From Bradyrhizobium elkanii USDA 76 (GTDB taxonomy: Bacteria; Pseudomonadota; Alphaproteobacteria; Rhizobiales; Xanthobacteraceae), in NCBI RefSeq assembly GCF_023278185.1, contig NZ_CP066356.1, positions 496,001 through 560,000 on the forward strand: a stretch of DNA of 64,000 bases. Direction: 5' to 3'. The notes beneath the pieces were generated by a model. It saw only the letters and a list, made by a program, of their open reading frames with translations, was not told where the DNA came from and made no database searches. The number at the start of each line of letters is the position of its first letter. Position 1 is the first letter of the stretch. Made by a program: the position numbers and the translations under genes. This document shows positions 42,150 to 50,977 of the stretch, in pieces.

Positions 42150-43124
42150 TCAGTCCTGATACAGGCCCTTGTCACGCGCCTTCTGGATCGCGAGCGCGGC
42201 CATCAGGTCGAGCATCGGGGTCGAAATGGCGGCCGCGCGAGCAAATGTCGCCGGTGCGCGCACCAGCACATCGATCTCCATGGCGCGCCCGAGTTCGTAG
42301 TCCTGCAGGATCGACGGCTTGTGGTCCGGCGCCGGCCCACTGCGGGTGATGCGCTTGACCTCGGGAATGTAGTGTGTCGCCACCACATTGGCCTCGTCGA
42401 GCAGGCGCGGTATCACGTCCTGCATGTCGGGGTCGTCGCGGACGCCACGCGCGGTCAGCCCGGTCAGCAGGCAGAGCACCGACATCGACATGTTGGTCAA
42501 CAGCTTCGACCAGATCGTCTCGCGGATCTGCTTGACCTCGGGCGATTCGATCGCGGCGTCGTTGAGCGCCGCACGCAGGGTGGCGATGCGCTCGCCCTGG
42601 CGGTCGTCGCATTCGCCGATCATGAGGCGGTTGCGGTCCGGCGACAGGTTCGCGACGACGCCGGGCGCGATCACCTCGTTGGAGGAAAAGATCACGCCGC
42701 CGATGATCCGCTCCTTCTGGATGACGCTGCGCAAATGCCCGCCGGGATCGAGGAAGCCGAGGTCGGGGATGGCGGGATGCTGCGGCGGCAGGCCGAGATC
42801 GTACCACCAGGGAATGCCGTTCTGCGCGAACACGATTGATGTGTCGCGTTGAAGCAGTGGCGGGAGCCCGGTTGCGAGCGCGCCGATGCCGGTCGCCTTC
42901 AGCGTGCTGATGACGATGTCTTGCGGCCCCAGATCGGCAGGATCGGCTGAGGCCTTCACCTTGGCGCTGACGCTGGTGTCGCCGACCTTCAGCGTCAGTC
43001 CGCTGGTCCTGACCGCGTCGAGATGCGGCCCGCGCATCACGCAGGACACATCGTGGCCGGCGCGCGCGAGCCGGACCGCGAAGTGGCTGCCGACGGCGCC
43101 CGCGCCGAAAATGCAAATACGCAT
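42150..43124 (-). CDS. 2-dehydropantoate 2-reductase family protein
   Basis: 324 residues from ATG 43124 (MRICIFGAGAVGSHF). Rossmann motif 'ICIFGAGAVGSHFAVRLA' (3-20), 'IVISTLKATG' and 'IVFAQNGIPWWYDLGLP'. The C-terminal domain starts 'IWSKLLTNMSMSVLCLLTG', with the conserved lysine. The 'NGIPWWY' version is the form found in rhizobial paralogues that are not the main pantothenate enzyme. Together with the SDR downstream it probably reduces a keto acid in a degradation pathway. Confidence 0.87.
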   Translation of the reverse strand: MRICIFGAGAVGSHFAVRLARAGHDVSCVMRGPHLDAVRTSGLTLKVGDTSVSAKVKASADPADLGPQDIVISTLKATGIGALATGLPPLLQRDTSIVFAQNGIPWWYDLGLPPQHPAIPDLGFLDPGGHLRSVIQKERIIGGVIFSSNEVIAPGVVANLSPDRNRLMIGECDDRQGERIATLRAALNDAAIESPEVKQIRETIWSKLLTNMSMSVLCLLTGLTARGVRDDPDMQDVIPRLLDEANVVATHYIPEVKRITRSGPAPDHKPSILQDYELGRAMEIDVLVRAPATFARAAAISTPMLDLMAALAIQKARDKGLYQD

Positions 43125-43302
43125 GAGTGGAACAATTCTCCGCAATGTGCCCCGTCAGTTTCCACAAGCGCGGGGCATCGCGCAACCCGTCATGCGCGTG
43201 GCGCGGTCGCGCGCGCTCGAAAGTGATGGATCAAGGCATCTGCTCTCGCCATAGTGCAAGCTGGTACAAGACAACAGCAATGCCGAACGAGGGAGAAACG
43301 TC

Positions 43303-44100
43303 ATGTCGGCCAGCCCAGTCCTGTGGAGCCTCGATGCGCGCGGGGTCGCGACCGTCACGCTGAATCGTCCCGAGGTCAACAATGCCTATGACGGCGCGCT
43401 GATTGCGGGCGTGCTCGCCGCGATCGACGATCTCTCGACCAGGCCGGTGCGCGTCGTCGTGCTGAACGGCAACGGCAAGCATTTCCAGGCCGGCGCCGAC
43501 CTGAAATGGATCAACGGCGTGCGGCCGAAATCGTTCGAGGAGAACGAGGCGGCATCGCGCGCCACCTTCGAGGCGGTGCAGCGTCTCAACACGCTGCCGG
43601 TCCCGACCGTGGCGCTGGTGCAGGGCGGCTGCTTCGGCGGCGGCACCGGCGTGATCTCGGCCTGCGATATCGTGATCGCGGCCGACAATGCGCTGTTCTC
43701 GATCACCGAGGTGCGCTGGGGCCTGACCGCGGCGATCATCATCCCGCAGCTCTGCGATGCGATCGGCGTCCGCCAGGTGCGCCGCTACGCACTGACCGGC
43801 GAACGGTTCGGCGCCGAGGATGCCCGCCGCATCGGCCTCGTCCATGAGGTGGTGCCATCAGCCGATCTCGACAGCGCCGGCGCCAAGGTCGTCGAGCAGC
43901 TGCTCGGCAACGCGCCGGACGCGATGGCCGAGACCAAGAAGCTCGCGATGGAAAGCTCGTTCGGCGGCATGGCGGTGGACGATGAGGCCTACAAACGCCT
44001 CGTTCATCTGCATTCGGCCAAGCGGCAGACCGCGGAAGCTGCCGAGGGGCTTGCGTCCTTCGCCGAGAAGCGCGCGGGCCGCTGGGGCGGCGGCGCGTAA
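43303..44100 (+). CDS. Enoyl-CoA hydratase family protein (methylglutaconyl-CoA hydratase-like)
   Basis: 265 residues, ATG 43303 with 'gagggag' 7-13 bases upstream. Crotonase motifs: 'NGNGKHFQAGADLKWINGV' (about 56-74), 'GGCFGGGTGVISACDIVIA' (about 108-126) and 'FSITEVRWGLTAAIIIPQL', in which the glutamate of 'TEVRWGL' is the first catalytic acid. The pattern is that of AtuE/LiuC-type hydratases acting on branched acyl-CoAs. Monocistronic and divergent from the reductase/SDR operon. Confidence 0.88.
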   Translation: MSASPVLWSLDARGVATVTLNRPEVNNAYDGALIAGVLAAIDDLSTRPVRVVVLNGNGKHFQAGADLKWINGVRPKSFEENEAASRATFEAVQRLNTLPVPTVALVQGGCFGGGTGVISACDIVIAADNALFSITEVRWGLTAAIIIPQLCDAIGVRQVRRYALTGERFGAEDARRIGLVHEVVPSADLDSAGAKVVEQLLGNAPDAMAETKKLAMESSFGGMAVDDEAYKRLVHLHSAKRQTAEAAEGLASFAEKRAGRWGGGA

Positions 44101-44102
44101 GC

Positions 44103-44366
44103 TCAGCAGCCGCGGCAGATGCCGCGCATGCTGCGATAGACCTCTTCGTCGTCGCGGCGCATCTGCTGCAGCTGATCGAACGTCTTCGATTCGCTCGACC
44201 GCGTCGCCGGCGGCTCGGGCCTGCGCTTCGCCGCAAGTTCCTGCTCCTGCCGATGGTAGCAGGCCTCGCGCTCCGCCCTGGCCTCAATGAAGCGGCAGGT
44301 CTCGATCGTCGCCGCGGGCGTCGCAACGATGATGAGACCAAACGACATTGAGATCAGGCGTTTCAA
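44103..44366 (-). CDS. Small secreted hypothetical protein
   Basis: 87 residues from a TTG at 44366 with 'aaggga' upstream; ATG 44348 is the alternative but would remove the basic n-region of the signal peptide ('MKRLISMSFGLIIVATPAA'). The mature part is highly charged, with 'CRFIEARAEREACYHRQEQE' and a cysteine-containing end ('MRGICRGC'), four cysteines in all. No family recognised. It ends 2 bases after the convergent hydratase gene stop. Confidence 0.6.
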   Translation of the reverse strand: MKRLISMSFGLIIVATPAATIETCRFIEARAEREACYHRQEQELAAKRRPEPPATRSSESKTFDQLQQMRRDDEEVYRSMRGICRGC

Positions 44367-44429
44367 GCGGGCGATCCCTTTCGCGTCCTTGTCTCAGGTC
44401 GGCATGCCGACGGCAAGGCCGGCGTCGCA

Positions 44430-45314
44430 TCACAGCGGCAGCGACAGCGATTTTTTCAATGTCTTGAGCAGCGCCTGCACCGCGGCGGCATCGATGCGAC
44501 GCTCGGGAACGGCGGCCTTGACCCACAATTCGGGGATCGGAAAGTCGGTGAGGACCGGCTGCAAGGCGCCGTCGCGCAGCGCGTCCGCGACCAGATAATG
44601 CGAGAGCAGCGCAATGCCGTTGCCGGCGATGGCGCATTGAGTCAGCACGCGGCCTTCGTTCGAGGAGAGGATCGGGCGCACCTGGATATTGATGCGGCCG
44701 CGCGGTCCCTCGAACGGCCATTCCGGTCCGGTCGGCAAAAAGCTGAGGCAGCGATGATCGACCAGGTCGCGCGGATGCTTCGGTATGCCGTGCTTCTTCA
44801 GATAGGCCGGCGAGGCGCATACGAGGCGCGGCAGCCGGCACAAAGGTTCATCTACGACGCCGCCAAAGGAATGCGGGAAGGCGCCGATCGCGAGGTCGAA
44901 ACCTTCGGTGACCGGATCGACCGGGCGGTCGATCATCACGATCTCGAGATTCACGCTTCCGTTCTGCTTCTGGAAGATCGTGAAGGCATCGGCGAGCCGC
45001 GCAACCGTCAGCGAGGTCGGCGCCTTGACCCGCAGATGATCGGAGAGGTCGCGCTGCTTCTCGCCCATCCGCGACAAGAGATCGCCGACATCGGCAACCA
45101 CGCCACGGGCGCGATGCACATATCGCTGCCCGGCCTCGGTCAGCCGCAACTGGCGGGTCGAGCGGTGGAACAGCGCGGTGCCGATCCGCTCCTCGAGCTG
45201 GGTGACGCGCTTGGCGACAACGGATGTCGCGATATTGAGCTTGCGCGCCGCGGCGGAAAAGCCGCCGGCGTCGGCGGTGGCGAGAAAGGCTTCGAGATTG
45301 ACCAGCGTATCCAT
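44430..45314 (-). CDS. LysR family transcriptional regulator
   Basis: 294 residues from ATG 45314 (MDTLVNLEAFLATAD). N-terminal winged HTH with 'SAAARKLNIATSVVAKRVTQ' and 'LEERIGTALFHRSTRQLRLT'; the rest is the LysR effector-binding domain. Divergent from the FAD oxidoreductase gene at 45428, with a 113-bp region between them containing a small dyad, so it probably controls that gene and the following importer. Confidence 0.92.
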   Translation of the reverse strand: MDTLVNLEAFLATADAGGFSAAARKLNIATSVVAKRVTQLEERIGTALFHRSTRQLRLTEAGQRYVHRARGVVADVGDLLSRMGEKQRDLSDHLRVKAPTSLTVARLADAFTIFQKQNGSVNLEIVMIDRPVDPVTEGFDLAIGAFPHSFGGVVDEPLCRLPRLVCASPAYLKKHGIPKHPRDLVDHRCLSFLPTGPEWPFEGPRGRINIQVRPILSSNEGRVLTQCAIAGNGIALLSHYLVADALRDGALQPVLTDFPIPELWVKAAVPERRIDAAAVQALLKTLKKSLSLPL

Positions 45315-45367
45315 CTGCCTTGCTCGGGCCTTTCTCGATTCGCGAAAGCTGATTACATAATTTGGTG

Positions 45368-45382
45368 GATTGTACTGCAATC
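45368..45382. promoter_or_regulatory. Possible LysR-type operator
   Basis: 'gattg tactg caatc', a perfect 5-bp inverted repeat with a 5-bp centre, in the divergent LysR/oxidoreductase promoter region. Confidence 0.4.
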
Positions 45383-45427
45383 TGCATCAATTCATAGTTG
45401 GCCCAATCAACTTTGTTCAGGGCGGAA

Positions 45428-46792
45428 ATGATGCGAGCGAGCACGATCGAAGAACCTGCGCGGCAGGTCCCGGTCTATGGCGAATATGACGTGGTGGTGC
45501 TTGGCGGCGGACCGGCCGGCATCGCGGCAGCGGTCGGCGCGGCGCGTGCCGGACGGCGGACCTTGCTGATCGAGCGGTACGGATTTCTCGGCGGCATGGG
45601 CACCGCGGCCGGCGTGACCAACTTCTGCGGACTGCACGCCAACATCTTCGGCGAGATGCACCGCGTGGTGCAGGGCATCGCCTCCGACCTCTTGGCGCGG
45701 ATCGACCGGCTCGGCGGGCTGAACGCGCCGCATCTGATCCTCGGCAAGATCTTCGCGCAGGCGTACGACACCGCGGCCTACAAGATCGCAGCCGACGATT
45801 TGCTGGCGCATCACAAGGTCGACATCCTGTTCCACGCGCTCGGCGCCGGCGTCGTCATGGACGGTTCGCACATCCGTGCGCTGATGGTGGAAACCAAGGC
45901 CGGCCGGCAGGCCGTGCGCGCCGGCATCTTCATCGATTGCTCCGGTGACGGCGATCTCGCGGTGTGGGCCGGCGCGCCCCATGAAGTCGGCGACAACCAG
46001 GGCGGCATGCTCTACCCCTCGATGATGTTCCGCCTCAACGGCATCGATCCGGCGAAGGCCGGCGATGCGTGGCGCACCATCCCGGAGCGGATGGCGCAGG
46101 CCGAGGCCGCCGGCACGCATAAATTCCCGCGCAAATCCGCCATCGTGCGGCCGCAGAAATCGCAGATCGAATGGCGGGTGAATTTCACCCAGGTGACGCG
46201 CAACGACGGCGGCGCCATCTCCGGCATCGATCCTGATGACATGACGCGCGGCGAGATCGAGGGGCGCCGCCAGGCAGTCGAGGCGTTCAAGTTCCTGCGC
46301 ACGGTGCCCGGCTTCGAGAATTCCTACATCGTCGATCTGCCGCCGCAGCTCGGCATCCGCGAGACGCGGCGTGTGATCGGCGGCTACATGCTGTCCGGCG
46401 AGGACGTGCTGGGCTGCGCCTCGTTCGAAGATTCGATCGGCGTCAATGGCTGGCCGAAGGAATCCCATGTGCCAGGCGATGTGATCTTCGAGTTTCCGCC
46501 GATCCCGGAGAGCCGCGGCTACAATGAATTGCCGTACCGCATGCTGGTGCCCGAAGGCGTTGACAATCTGTTGATCGCCGGCCGCTGCGCCTCGATGACC
46601 CATGAAGGGCAATCGGCGGCGCGGGTCTCCGGTGCCTGTTTTGTGATGGGCGAGGCGGCGGGAACAGCGGCTGCGCTCGCATTGTCGGGCAATACGATTC
46701 CGCGCGACATTTCCGTCGAAAAGTTGCAACAACAGCTTGGCAAGCAGGGCGCGTTCATCGGCCGCGATCAGGCCGTGCCTGAAGGATTATGA
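45428..46792 (+). CDS. FAD-dependent oxidoreductase
   Basis: 454 residues from ATG 45428 (MMRASTIEEPARQ). Single FAD Rossmann motif 'DVVVLGGGPAGIAAAVGAAR' (about 20-39), then 'RYGFLGGMGTAAGVTNFCGL', the pattern of the FAD_oxidored family (Pfam-type domain also found in hypothetical xanthan-lyase-like proteins). 'FIDCSGDGDLAVWAGAP' and the C-terminal 'GEAAGTAAALAL' complete the FAD site. Substrate unknown. It is followed 12 bases later by a binding protein with its own ABC components, which suggests that the imported compound is its substrate. Confidence 0.85.
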   Translation: MMRASTIEEPARQVPVYGEYDVVVLGGGPAGIAAAVGAARAGRRTLLIERYGFLGGMGTAAGVTNFCGLHANIFGEMHRVVQGIASDLLARIDRLGGLNAPHLILGKIFAQAYDTAAYKIAADDLLAHHKVDILFHALGAGVVMDGSHIRALMVETKAGRQAVRAGIFIDCSGDGDLAVWAGAPHEVGDNQGGMLYPSMMFRLNGIDPAKAGDAWRTIPERMAQAEAAGTHKFPRKSAIVRPQKSQIEWRVNFTQVTRNDGGAISGIDPDDMTRGEIEGRRQAVEAFKFLRTVPGFENSYIVDLPPQLGIRETRRVIGGYMLSGEDVLGCASFEDSIGVNGWPKESHVPGDVIFEFPPIPESRGYNELPYRMLVPEGVDNLLIAGRCASMTHEGQSAARVSGACFVMGEAAGTAAALALSGNTIPRDISVEKLQQQLGKQGAFIGRDQAVPEGL

Positions 46793-46804
46793 GTGGAGAC
46801 GGCA

Positions 46805-47809
46805 ATGATGGGTTGGGCGCGGCTCGCACTCGCGGGTCTCCTGGTGTGGGCTGCGAGCGGCCTCGCGCGGGCCGATGATCTCCTGAAGGCGAAGATCGGC
46901 GTGTTGCGGCTGTCGTCCTCGGCGCCGGTGTTCATCGCGCAGGATAAGGGCTATTTCCGCGACGCCGGGCTCGATGTCGAGCTGAAGTTCTTCGACGCGG
47001 CACAGCCGATCGCGGTCGCGACCGCGTCGGGCGACGTCGATTTCGGCATCACCGCCGTCACCGCGGGGCTCTACAATCTCGCCGGAAAGGGCGCGCTGAA
47101 GGTGATCGGCGGCATGAGCCGCGAGAAGGCCGGCTATCCCCTGATCGGCTACTTCGCCAGCAACAACGCCTATGCGAGCGGCCTCAAGACGCCGAAGGAT
47201 CTGGCGGGCAAGCGCGTCGCGGTGACCCAGGTCGGCTCCAGCTTCCATTATTCGCTCGGCCTGCTCGCCGACAAATACGGCTTCAAGCTGTCCGACGTGA
47301 AGGTGGTGCCGCTGCAGTCGCTGTCGAACGCGGCCGCGGCGCTGAAGGGCGAAACCGTCGACGCCGCGCTGCTGCCGGTCTCGACCGCGCGGACGCTGAT
47401 GGATTCCAACGGCGCGAAATTGCTCGGCTGGGTCGGCGACGAGACGCCGTGGCAGCTGGGGGCGATCTTCGCGTCGCCGAAGGCGCTGACCAACGCACCG
47501 CTGGTGACCAGGCTGCTCACCGCGCTCACCCGCGCCGACCACGAATATCACGACGTGATCCTGACCGCGATCAAGGACGGGGTGGCGCCGATCAACGACA
47601 AGACAAAACCGCTGCTCGAGATCATCGCCAAATACACCAACCTGCCGGTTGCGCAGGTGGTCGGCAATTGCGCCTATATCGATCCCGACGGCAAGCTCGA
47701 CGTGAAGAACCTCGACAACCAGATCAAATGGCTGCAGGGGCAGGGTTTCGTCGACAAGGGTTTCGATGCCAATGCGATCATCGCCAAGGATTATGTGAAG
47801 GGGGATTGA
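46805..47809 (+). CDS. ABC transporter substrate-binding protein (NMT1/SsuA type)
   Basis: 334 residues from ATG 46805, placed 6 bases after 'ggag'. Signal peptide about 1-24 ('LALAGLLVWAASGLARA'). The mature fold is of the NMT1/THI5/sulfonate-binding class: 'FIAQDKGYFRDAGLDVELKF', 'GDVDFGITAVTAGLYNLAGK' and 'DLAGKRVAVTQVGSSFHY'. Partners (ATPase and permease) follow at 48002-49595. Ligands of this class include sulfonates, taurine, nitrate, pyrimidines and aromatics; nothing here decides. Confidence 0.9.
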   Translation: MMGWARLALAGLLVWAASGLARADDLLKAKIGVLRLSSSAPVFIAQDKGYFRDAGLDVELKFFDAAQPIAVATASGDVDFGITAVTAGLYNLAGKGALKVIGGMSREKAGYPLIGYFASNNAYASGLKTPKDLAGKRVAVTQVGSSFHYSLGLLADKYGFKLSDVKVVPLQSLSNAAAALKGETVDAALLPVSTARTLMDSNGAKLLGWVGDETPWQLGAIFASPKALTNAPLVTRLLTALTRADHEYHDVILTAIKDGVAPINDKTKPLLEIIAKYTNLPVAQVVGNCAYIDPDGKLDVKNLDNQIKWLQGQGFVDKGFDANAIIAKDYVKGD

Positions 47810-47838
47810 TGTGGGACCGCGTGCACAACTCTATCCCC

Positions 47839-47975
47839 GTCACCCTGAGGAGCGCGCACTTGCGCGCGTCTCGAAGGGTCGACGGCCGAGCTGCTACATC
47901 CGGGCCGTCGACCCTTCGAGACGCCGCTGCGCGGCTCCTCCAGCGACAAAGGCGTAGCCTTTGCGCGGGGGTGAC
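47839..47975. repeat. Intergenic palindromic repeat, family C copy 2
   Basis: 'gtcaccctgaggagcgcg' at the left and 'ggctcctcc...gggggtgac' at the right, with inner arms 'cgtctcgaagggtcgacggc' and its complement. It occupies the 192-bp gap between the binding-protein and ATPase genes and may lower expression of the distal genes. Confidence 0.8.
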
Positions 47976-48001
47976 GGGTCTGGCAGTGAGTTCATGACGC
48001 C

Positions 48002-48775
48002 ATGGACCTGATCGCCGACCATATCAGCCATCGCTTCGGCGCGCTCGACGTGCTCGACGATGTCTCCTTCACGGTGCGCGCCGGCGAGATCGTCGCGATC
48101 GTCGGTCCGTCCGGCTGCGGCAAGAGCACGCTGCTTTCCATTCTTGGTGGCTTGCTGCGGCCGAGCAAAGGCGTCGCCGAGCTGCGCGGCGCGGCGCCGG
48201 CCGGCAGCCTCAATCCGCTGACCTTCGTGTTCCAGGATTTTGCGCTGCTGCCGTGGAGCACGGTCGAGCAGAATGTCGCGTTTCCGCTGCTCCATACGGG
48301 CTTGAGTGCCGGCGAGCGCCGCGCCGTGATCGACGATGCGCTGCGCCGCACCGGGCTGTCGGATTTTCGCGCCGCCTATCCGAAGCAGCTGTCCGGCGGC
48401 ATGCGCCAGCGCGTCGGCATTGCGCGGGCACTCGCGGTTCGTCCCGCGATCCTGCTGATGGACGAGCCGCTGTCGGCGCTGGATTCGCAGACCCGCGAGC
48501 TTCTGATGGAGGATTTCGTGCGTCTGCTCGCCGACGGTGCAATGGGCGCGGTCTATGTCACGCATAATCTCGAGGAGGCGGTGCGGCTCGCCGATCGCGT
48601 CGTGGTGCTGTCGCGCCGTCCCGGCCGCATCCGGGAGATCGTGGCCATCCCGATGACGCGCGCCGAGCGTGGCATGGCGGATGCCCGCGGACAAATGGCC
48701 GCGCTGCAAGGTGAGCTGTGGTCGCTGATCCGCAAGGAAGCGATCGATGCCGAGCGCGAGGTCCAGCATGCTTGA
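48002..48775 (+). CDS. ABC transporter ATP-binding protein
   Basis: 257 residues. Walker A 'GPSGCGKST' (about 38-46), Q-loop in 'TFVFQDFALLPWSTVEQNV', signature 'LSGGMRQRVGIARAL', Walker B 'ILLMDEPLSALD' and H-loop 'VYVTHNLEEAV'. It is of the SsuB/TauB type that energises NMT1-class importers. Its end overlaps the permease start by 8 bases. Confidence 0.95.
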   Translation: MDLIADHISHRFGALDVLDDVSFTVRAGEIVAIVGPSGCGKSTLLSILGGLLRPSKGVAELRGAAPAGSLNPLTFVFQDFALLPWSTVEQNVAFPLLHTGLSAGERRAVIDDALRRTGLSDFRAAYPKQLSGGMRQRVGIARALAVRPAILLMDEPLSALDSQTRELLMEDFVRLLADGAMGAVYVTHNLEEAVRLADRVVVLSRRPGRIREIVAIPMTRAERGMADARGQMAALQGELWSLIRKEAIDAEREVQHA

Positions 48776-49595
48776 GCGCTCTCCGCAGGATACCAAGGAC
48801 CAATCGGTGGAAGCGACGCGCCCCGTCGCGTTTCGTGGCGCCGGCTTTACGCCCGGCGGCAGCCGCCGTGCCGGCTGGATCGCGCTCGCGCTGGTGATCG
48901 CGATCTGGCAGCTCGCCGGCAGCGCAGGCTGGGTCAATCCGCTGTTCCTGCCGGCGCCGTCGGCGATCGCGGTTGCGATCTATAAGCTCGCGATGTCGGG
49001 CGCGCTGTGGCAGCACTTGTCGTGGTCGATCATGCGGATCGGTACCGGCTGGATCATCGGCACGGCCGCCGGCGTCGTGGTCGGCTTCGCGATCGGGCTG
49101 TCGACCATGGCGCGCGGCGTCGGCATCACCTTCATCTCGGCGCTGTTCCCGATCCCGAAGATCGCGCTGCTGCCGTTGCTCATTCTGTGGCTCGGGATCG
49201 GCGAGGAGCCGAAGATTGCGACCATTGCGCTAGGCGTGTTCTTCTCGACCGCGATCTCGGTCTATAGCGGCGTCGATGCGGTGCCGCGCAACCTGATCCG
49301 GATGGCGCAAAGCTTCAACGTGCCGTTCCACGCCATCGTGCGCCGCGTGATCTGGCCCGGCGCGCTGCCCTCGATCCTCGCCGGCTTCCGCATCACCGCA
49401 TCGGTGGCGCTCTTGCTCGTGGTCAGCGCCGAGATGATCGGCGCGCAATACGGCATCGGCGCCTTCGTGCTGCAGGCCGGCAATCTGATGCAGACCGATC
49501 AGCTGCTCGCCGGCGTCGTGATCCTGTCGCTGTTCGGGCTTGCGGTGGGGAAGCTGATCAATTTGCTCGAGACACGGTTGCTGCACTGGCGGTGA
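48768..49595 (+). CDS. ABC transporter permease (SsuC/TauC type)
   Basis: 275 residues from ATG 48768, with 'gagg' 7-10 bases upstream inside the ATPase gene. Six hydrophobic segments and the cytoplasmic EAA-like loop 'AQSFNVPFHAIVRRVIWPGA' that contacts the ATPase. 'FPIPKIALLPLLILWLGIGE' is typical of sulfonate/taurine-type permeases. Completes the importer; a REP-like repeat follows. Confidence 0.93.
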   Translation: MLERSPQDTKDQSVEATRPVAFRGAGFTPGGSRRAGWIALALVIAIWQLAGSAGWVNPLFLPAPSAIAVAIYKLAMSGALWQHLSWSIMRIGTGWIIGTAAGVVVGFAIGLSTMARGVGITFISALFPIPKIALLPLLILWLGIGEEPKIATIALGVFFSTAISVYSGVDAVPRNLIRMAQSFNVPFHAIVRRVIWPGALPSILAGFRITASVALLLVVSAEMIGAQYGIGAFVLQAGNLMQTDQLLAGVVILSLFGLAVGKLINLLETRLLHWR

Positions 49596-49622
49596 TGGAC
49601 GCGCTGCCACCACATCCAAGGC

Positions 49623-49743
49623 GTCGTCCCGGCGAAAGCCGGGACCCATAACCACAGGGCGTGGTTGTTAGAAAAAGGCTGGGGCCCCAACGCGTTCAAC
49701 CAATCGAGATTGGTGGTTGGGTCCCGGCCTTCGCCGGGACGAC
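49623..49743. repeat. Family A composite palindromic repeat, intact copy
   Basis: Left arm 'gtcgtcccggcgaaagccgg' plus 'gacccataaccac', centre 'ggctggggcccc', right arm 'ggtggttgggtcccggcc' to 'gggacgac'. The right arm lacks the 'at' present at the IS-occupied sites. Confidence 0.85.
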
Positions 49744-49779
49744 GTGAGGTGAGCGCTGCGTGCCTTGCGCAGACGATCG

Positions 49780-50820
49780 TTACGCGTTGCCCCTGTCCTC
49801 GCGGAACAGGTCGAGCTTCTGCTGCACGGGGCGGTCGGAGAACGAGAACAGCACGGAGTCGGCATCGGCCTCGTGGGTGACCCAGTGCCAGCTCGGCACC
49901 ACGAACAGGTCGCGCGGTCCCCACTCGAAGGTCTGGTCGCCGACCCTTGTGCGGCCCTTGCCCTCGATTGCGGCGAACACGGTTGCATCGGTTGCGCGAT
50001 AGCGCGCGGTCTTGAAACCCTTCGGCAGCAGCTGGATGAAGGTGCCGATGGTCGGCATCGCGAAATCCCCGGTCTCGGGGTTGGAGAATTTCAGCTTCAG
50101 GCCGTGGCAGGCGTCCCACTCGTCGCCGACCTTGGCCTTCTCCAGCGCCTCGCGGGTGTATTCATAGGGGTAGTTGAAGATCGGCGAGGTCTTCGAGGTC
50201 CGCTTCTGGTCGATCGGCAGCAGATTGTGGCCGTAACGCGCGAAGCTGGCGCCGGCCGGCTTGGAGATCGACTGCTGGTCCTCCTTGGCGCCCTCGGCAA
50301 ACGAGCAGTCGAAGAACTGCACCATCGGGATGTCGAGCCCGTCGAGCCAGAACATCGGCTCATTGGTTTCGTTGGAATGGTCGTGCCAGGTCATCGACGG
50401 CGTGATGACGAAGTCGCCCGGCGACATCGCGGTGCGCTCGCCGTCGACGGCGGTGAACGCGCCCTTGCCCTCGAGCACGAAGCGCAGCGCCGATTGGGCA
50501 TGGCGATGGGCGGGAGCGATGTCGCCCGGCACCACCATCTGCACGCCGGCGAACAGCGAGGTCGTGATCTTGGACTGGCCGCGGAGGCCGGGATTTTCCA
50601 GCACCAGCACGCGGCGCTCGGCTTCCTTGGCCGTGATCAGCTTGCCGGCCTCGTTCATGTAGTCGCGGATCTGGTCGAACTTCCATAAGTGAGGACGGCA
50701 GGCGCTTTTCGGCTCCGGCGTGATCAGATCGTTCATCACGTTCCACAGCGCCGAGAGGTTCTGGCCGTCGATCTTCTTGTAGAATGCCTCGCGCTCCGGG
50801 GTCTTCTGCACGGCTTCCAT
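49780..50820 (-). CDS. Gentisate 1,2-dioxygenase (bicupin)
   Basis: 346 residues from ATG 50820 (MEAVQKTPEREAF); the upstream frame would cover the operator. The N-terminal cupin carries the iron ligands in 'APAHRHAQSALRF' (H105-R-H107) and 'MTWHDHSNE' (H146/H148). The second cupin ('FVVPSWHWVTHEADADSVLF') is the degenerate C-terminal one, as in gentisate dioxygenases. It opens the gentisate ring to maleylpyruvate. Relatives cleave 5-nitrosalicylate or 5-hydroxyanthranilate (a Bradyrhizobium enzyme of this family acts on 5-nitrosalicylate), so the true substrate could differ. It is divergent from the isomerase-MarR-hydroxylase operon. Confidence 0.87.
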   Translation of the reverse strand: MEAVQKTPEREAFYKKIDGQNLSALWNVMNDLITPEPKSACRPHLWKFDQIRDYMNEAGKLITAKEAERRVLVLENPGLRGQSKITTSLFAGVQMVVPGDIAPAHRHAQSALRFVLEGKGAFTAVDGERTAMSPGDFVITPSMTWHDHSNETNEPMFWLDGLDIPMVQFFDCSFAEGAKEDQQSISKPAGASFARYGHNLLPIDQKRTSKTSPIFNYPYEYTREALEKAKVGDEWDACHGLKLKFSNPETGDFAMPTIGTFIQLLPKGFKTARYRATDATVFAAIEGKGRTRVGDQTFEWGPRDLFVVPSWHWVTHEADADSVLFSFSDRPVQQKLDLFREDRGNA

Positions 50821-50856
50821 GGCAAGCCTCCCATCATTCTTGTCGGTGCAATTTAA

Positions 50857-50875
50857 TTGACAGTATACTGACAAT
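50857..50875. promoter_or_regulatory. Putative operator shared with 56252-56270 (MarR candidate site)
   Basis: 'ttgacagtatactgacaat' contains the perfect palindrome 'cagtatactg'. It lies 37 bases before the dioxygenase start and about 100 before the isomerase start, in their divergent promoter region. 17 of 19 bases match the site in front of the gene at 56236. Confidence 0.6.
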
Positions 50876-50977
50876 ATGGCTAGCGTCAATCAACCAGGCC
50901 GTAGCGTTTTCGAGCGAAGTGGATACGGTTCGCGCAAAGAAAACGCGTCAAACCAGAACAATGCAAGGGAGGTTCCG

